DNA from: Ruegeria sp. ANG-S4
GTDB lineage: Bacteria > Pseudomonadota > Alphaproteobacteria > Rhodobacterales > Rhodobacteraceae
Assembly (NCBI RefSeq): GCF_000814005.1
Contig: NZ_JWLK01000002.1
Location: forward strand, 372,001 to 436,000
Direction: 5' to 3'
DNA: 64,000 nt
In this document: in pieces, positions 61,786 to 64,000 of the stretch
Layout: the number at the start of each line of letters is the position of its first letter
Position numbering within the stretch: the first letter of the stretch is position 1
Translations under genes and position numbers: made by a program
The notes under the pieces: model-generated
What the model saw: only the letters and a program-made list of their open reading frames with translations
Told to the model about the DNA's origin: nothing
Databases searched by the model: none

Positions 61786-61867
61786 TGCCGTCATGCGTCG
61801 AGCAGAGGTCTGAGGGGATCTGCACCAATCGAGCCGAAAACAAAACAAAGCTGAATTTAGGAAACCA

Positions 61868-63031
61868 ATGCATCGAATTGTAGTTATTGGCCGGGGCCTG
61901 ATCGGGAGCGCCGCGGCCCGCCATCTTGCCGAACATCAAGACGGAATAGCCTGTATCGGGCCGGACGAGCCCGATGATCAGGATATGCACACCGGGGTAT
62001 TTGCCAGCCATTACGACGAAGGCCGAATGACGCGGTACGTCGATCCAACACCGGAATGGTCGATCACGGCGGGTCACTCCATCCGGCGCTATCGCGATCT
62101 TGAAGACCGCAGCGGAATCACGTTCTACGCCCCTGTCGGATACCTCGGGCTCGGTGTCCCCGAATCCGATTATAACGCGCGCTGCGCGGAAACCGGTAAG
62201 GCCAACGGTGCCGAGATTGAGCATCTTGATGCCGCTGCAATTCGGGCGCGGTATCCGTATCTTTCGGTGACCGACGACGTGGATGGGTTGGTCGAAACCG
62301 GGGGGGCTGGATTCATTAGCCCAAGACGTATGGTTCAAGCGCAGACCCATCTTGCCGAAAAAGCCGGTGCAACCTGTATCCGCCAAGCGGCGAGAGCGGT
62401 TCGAACCGTTCCCAAAGGCGTTGAGGTCGAACTGTGGGATGGTTCGGTCGTGCAGGCCGAAAAAGCACTGATCGCGACGGGTGCATTCACCGCGGCTTGT
62501 GGTCTCAGCCCCAAAGATCTCGGCCTCACGGTTTTTGGGCGAACCACAGTATTGGTCCGGATCGAAGGCGAGGCGAGCCAAACACTTAGCGACATGCCGA
62601 CGATGATCGACACAAAGGTTGGTGCCTACATTCTGCCGCCCATCCGATATCCCGACGGCCATTCCTACCTCAAGATCGGTGTTGGAAGGCCAACGGATCC
62701 CCGCTTTACGTCACTGAACGAACTGCAATCCTGGTTCAAAGGTGACGGCGCGGACGTAGATCGACAAGAGTTCACGGCGCGGCTGAAAGAGCTGTTTCCC
62801 ATCCTCAACCACTGCCATGTATGGCTGACCGACACCTGCGCAGTTACCCAAACACGCAGTGATCTGCCGATTATCGACTTTGCCCAGGACGACCGTATCG
62901 CCGTTGCCGTCGGCGGCTGTGGCAAGGGCGCAAAAGGTTCGGACGAATGGGGTCGCATTGCGGCTGATTTGATCAGCGGCAACCCGTGGTCAACAAAGGT
63001 TTCGCGCGAGAAGCTGGCTCTTCCGGTTTGA
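61868..63031 (+). CDS. Sarcosine-oxidase-like FAD-dependent oxidoreductase
   Basis: The 387-residue DAO-family flavoprotein begins RIVVIGRGLIGSAAARHLAEH, the FAD-binding motif. Cys324 in WLTDTCAVTQTRSDLPIID lies where monomeric sarcosine oxidase and N-methyltryptophan oxidase attach FAD covalently. The C-terminal VAVGGCGKGAKGSDEWG contacts FAD in such enzymes. It probably oxidises a secondary or N-methyl amine. It follows the Rrf2 gene and may act on a compound brought in by the neighbouring ABC transporter; this link is inference. Confidence 0.85.
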   Translation: MHRIVVIGRGLIGSAAARHLAEHQDGIACIGPDEPDDQDMHTGVFASHYDEGRMTRYVDPTPEWSITAGHSIRRYRDLEDRSGITFYAPVGYLGLGVPESDYNARCAETGKANGAEIEHLDAAAIRARYPYLSVTDDVDGLVETGGAGFISPRRMVQAQTHLAEKAGATCIRQAARAVRTVPKGVEVELWDGSVVQAEKALIATGAFTAACGLSPKDLGLTVFGRTTVLVRIEGEASQTLSDMPTMIDTKVGAYILPPIRYPDGHSYLKIGVGRPTDPRFTSLNELQSWFKGDGADVDRQEFTARLKELFPILNHCHVWLTDTCAVTQTRSDLPIIDFAQDDRIAVAVGGCGKGAKGSDEWGRIAADLISGNPWSTKVSREKLALPV

Positions 63032-63112
63032 TCGTAACGAGACCGGGAGGCTGAACCGCAAACCTGAGCCGGCATTAAGGTAGCATTGGACTAAGCAAAG
63101 GCGCGACAGACG

Positions 63113-63805
63113 ATGAAGTATAGACTGCACAACCGCCTGGGGTCCGGTGGTTTTGTCATCGAGGCAACGCTTGCCGCGGCAAACATCGACTTTGCCTATG
63201 AGCCGATAGAATCCACGCCAAATCAACCGCTTGGACCACAGTTGGACGGGCTGAGTTCCTGGGGTCAGGTGCCGGTATTGGAACTGAAAGACGGAACGAG
63301 GTTGACGGAAACCGCTGCCATCCTCGCCCATTTATCCTATGCCGAACCCGCCCTGAAGCATGGCCCAACACTTTGGATCGACAACCACCCATTGTTTTTG
63401 CGGTGGTCCGTTTTTCTTGCGGTCAACGCGTATGAAGGCATCCTTCGAAAAAGCTACACCCATCGGTACTTTGACGGTGCGCCCAACGCGCCGGACAGCA
63501 CCGATGGCACGCGCACCGAGGTCGAAGCGCAAATGACAGCGGCCATTCGCAAGGCGGCGAGTGATAAGGTTCACGCCGCCTTCAAATGCATCGAAACAGA
63601 AACCGCTGACCATAAATATCTCTTAGGTGACCGACTGTCGGCTTGTGACATTTTTCTGGCCATGCTCTACGCGTGGCACAACCAAAAACCCGACCTGCCA
63701 AAGTGCACTTGGATCACCACTCAGGTCGCAACCCACGACGACATACGACCAATCTGGCAGCGAAACTTCCACGACCGGCTTGATTTCAAATGGCATGAGC
63801 TTTGA
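63113..63805 (+). CDS. Glutathione S-transferase family protein
   Basis: The 230-residue protein has a thioredoxin-fold N-terminal domain (KYRLHNRLGSGGFVIEATLAAANIDFAYEPIES ... SSWGQVPVLELKDGTRLTETAAILAHL). The conserved VPVLEL cis-proline and the E-T/S glutathione-binding pair are visible. An all-helical C-terminal domain follows, including YLLGDRLSACDIFLAMLYAW. Its substrate is unknown. It lies 81 bases after the oxidoreductase in the same direction. Confidence 0.85.
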   Translation: MKYRLHNRLGSGGFVIEATLAAANIDFAYEPIESTPNQPLGPQLDGLSSWGQVPVLELKDGTRLTETAAILAHLSYAEPALKHGPTLWIDNHPLFLRWSVFLAVNAYEGILRKSYTHRYFDGAPNAPDSTDGTRTEVEAQMTAAIRKAASDKVHAAFKCIETETADHKYLLGDRLSACDIFLAMLYAWHNQKPDLPKCTWITTQVATHDDIRPIWQRNFHDRLDFKWHEL

Positions 63806-63921
63806 AGTCGGTGTGTTGGGGATTAAGTCAGGGCGCCATATCCCGAGCTAACAACAGAGCGACCGCGCAGCAACGGATTCAGCACTTCGGAAAGTGACCA
63901 CTAAAGGTATGGGCATACGTA

Positions 63922-64000
63922 TCACAAGGATGGCAAAAACAGTGCCAACCCGGGGAACGCGATCAGTAGAACGACCAGCAAAAGTGAGCAGAAGATAAAC
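63922..64000 (-). CDS. 3' end of a probable TRAP large permease (partial)
   Basis: A leftward frame enters from the right edge and stops with TGA at 63922. The visible 25 codons encode a hydrophobic tail ending LIAFPGLALFLPSL. This is the usual look of a DctM C-terminus: a last membrane helix followed by LxLxLP and a few residues. Only the tail is seen, so the family call is tentative; another polytopic transporter is possible. Nothing is recognisable in the 116 bases between it and the GST gene. Confidence 0.45.
   Translation of the reverse strand, partial: FIFCSLLLVVLLIAFPGLALFLPSL

Noticed and set aside
1..64000. CRISPR arrays, tRNA/rRNA genes, insertion sequences, prophage or integrase genes
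   Set aside because: None seen: no regularly spaced direct repeats, cloverleaf-like runs, transposase motifs or phage structural genes were recognised on either strand by eye.

Overview
The window looks like a chromosomal segment of a marine alphaproteobacterium of the Rhodobacteraceae (Roseobacter-type). This rests on the AapJQM/Bzt amino-acid transporter, frcBCAK with a ROK regulator, a paa gene order, many TRAP and TctABC uptake systems, and moderately GC-rich codon use. It is dense catabolic DNA: nearly every block is a solute transporter, degradation enzymes and a local regulator. I saw no rRNA, tRNA, CRISPR, insertion sequence or phage genes.

Layout. (1) 1-3.4 kb: start of an unknown divergent gene, then paaG-paaI-paaK and a TetR regulator (phenylacetate catabolism), with a TetR-type palindrome in front. 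(2) 3.4-12.5 kb: a leftward operon of an aconitase-family hydratase, PrpF-family isomerase, RraA-like aldolase and TctCBA tricarboxylate transporter. It is divergent from an IclR regulator and a methylisocitrate-lyase-like enzyme, and two nearly identical operator boxes flank the regulator. (3) 12.8-14.8 kb: a periplasmic CpdB-type nucleotidase. (4) 14.8-33.4 kb: a large island with FAD oxidoreductase, HyuA/HyuB, SDR, PrpE-like ligase, RidA and an orphan amino-acid ABC ATPase in one operon. Alongside lie a rhodanese, a BisC-type S/N-oxide reductase with an IclR regulator, a PLP C-S lyase, a VOC protein, a persulfide-dioxygenase-like protein, and AapJQM without its own ATPase. One 17-bp box recurs at four promoters or gene starts in this island. 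(5) 33.7-38.8 kb: frcBCAK and the divergent ROK regulator. (6) 39-42.4 kb: a sulfite-dehydrogenase-like Mo protein, a diheme cytochrome c, an anti-sigma factor and an ECF sigma factor. (7) 42.5-55.9 kb: a TRAP transporter plus IclR, and an eight-gene Pim-like acyl-CoA degradation operon, with palindromes in front of both. (8) 56.3-61 kb: a compact peptide/nickel-type ABC transporter. (9) 61.4-64 kb: an Rrf2 regulator, a sarcosine-oxidase-like flavoprotein, a GST, and the last codons of a probable TRAP DctM entering from the right edge.

How they fit together (inference). Block 2 reads as uptake plus complete breakdown of a methylated or branched tri-/dicarboxylate, using the PrpF, aconitase and PrpB families but no citrate synthase. 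Block 4 with block 6 reads as organosulfur/amino-acid catabolism in which C-S cleavage, persulfide oxidation and sulfite oxidation could follow one another. Block 7 couples TRAP uptake of an acid to CoA activation and beta-oxidation.
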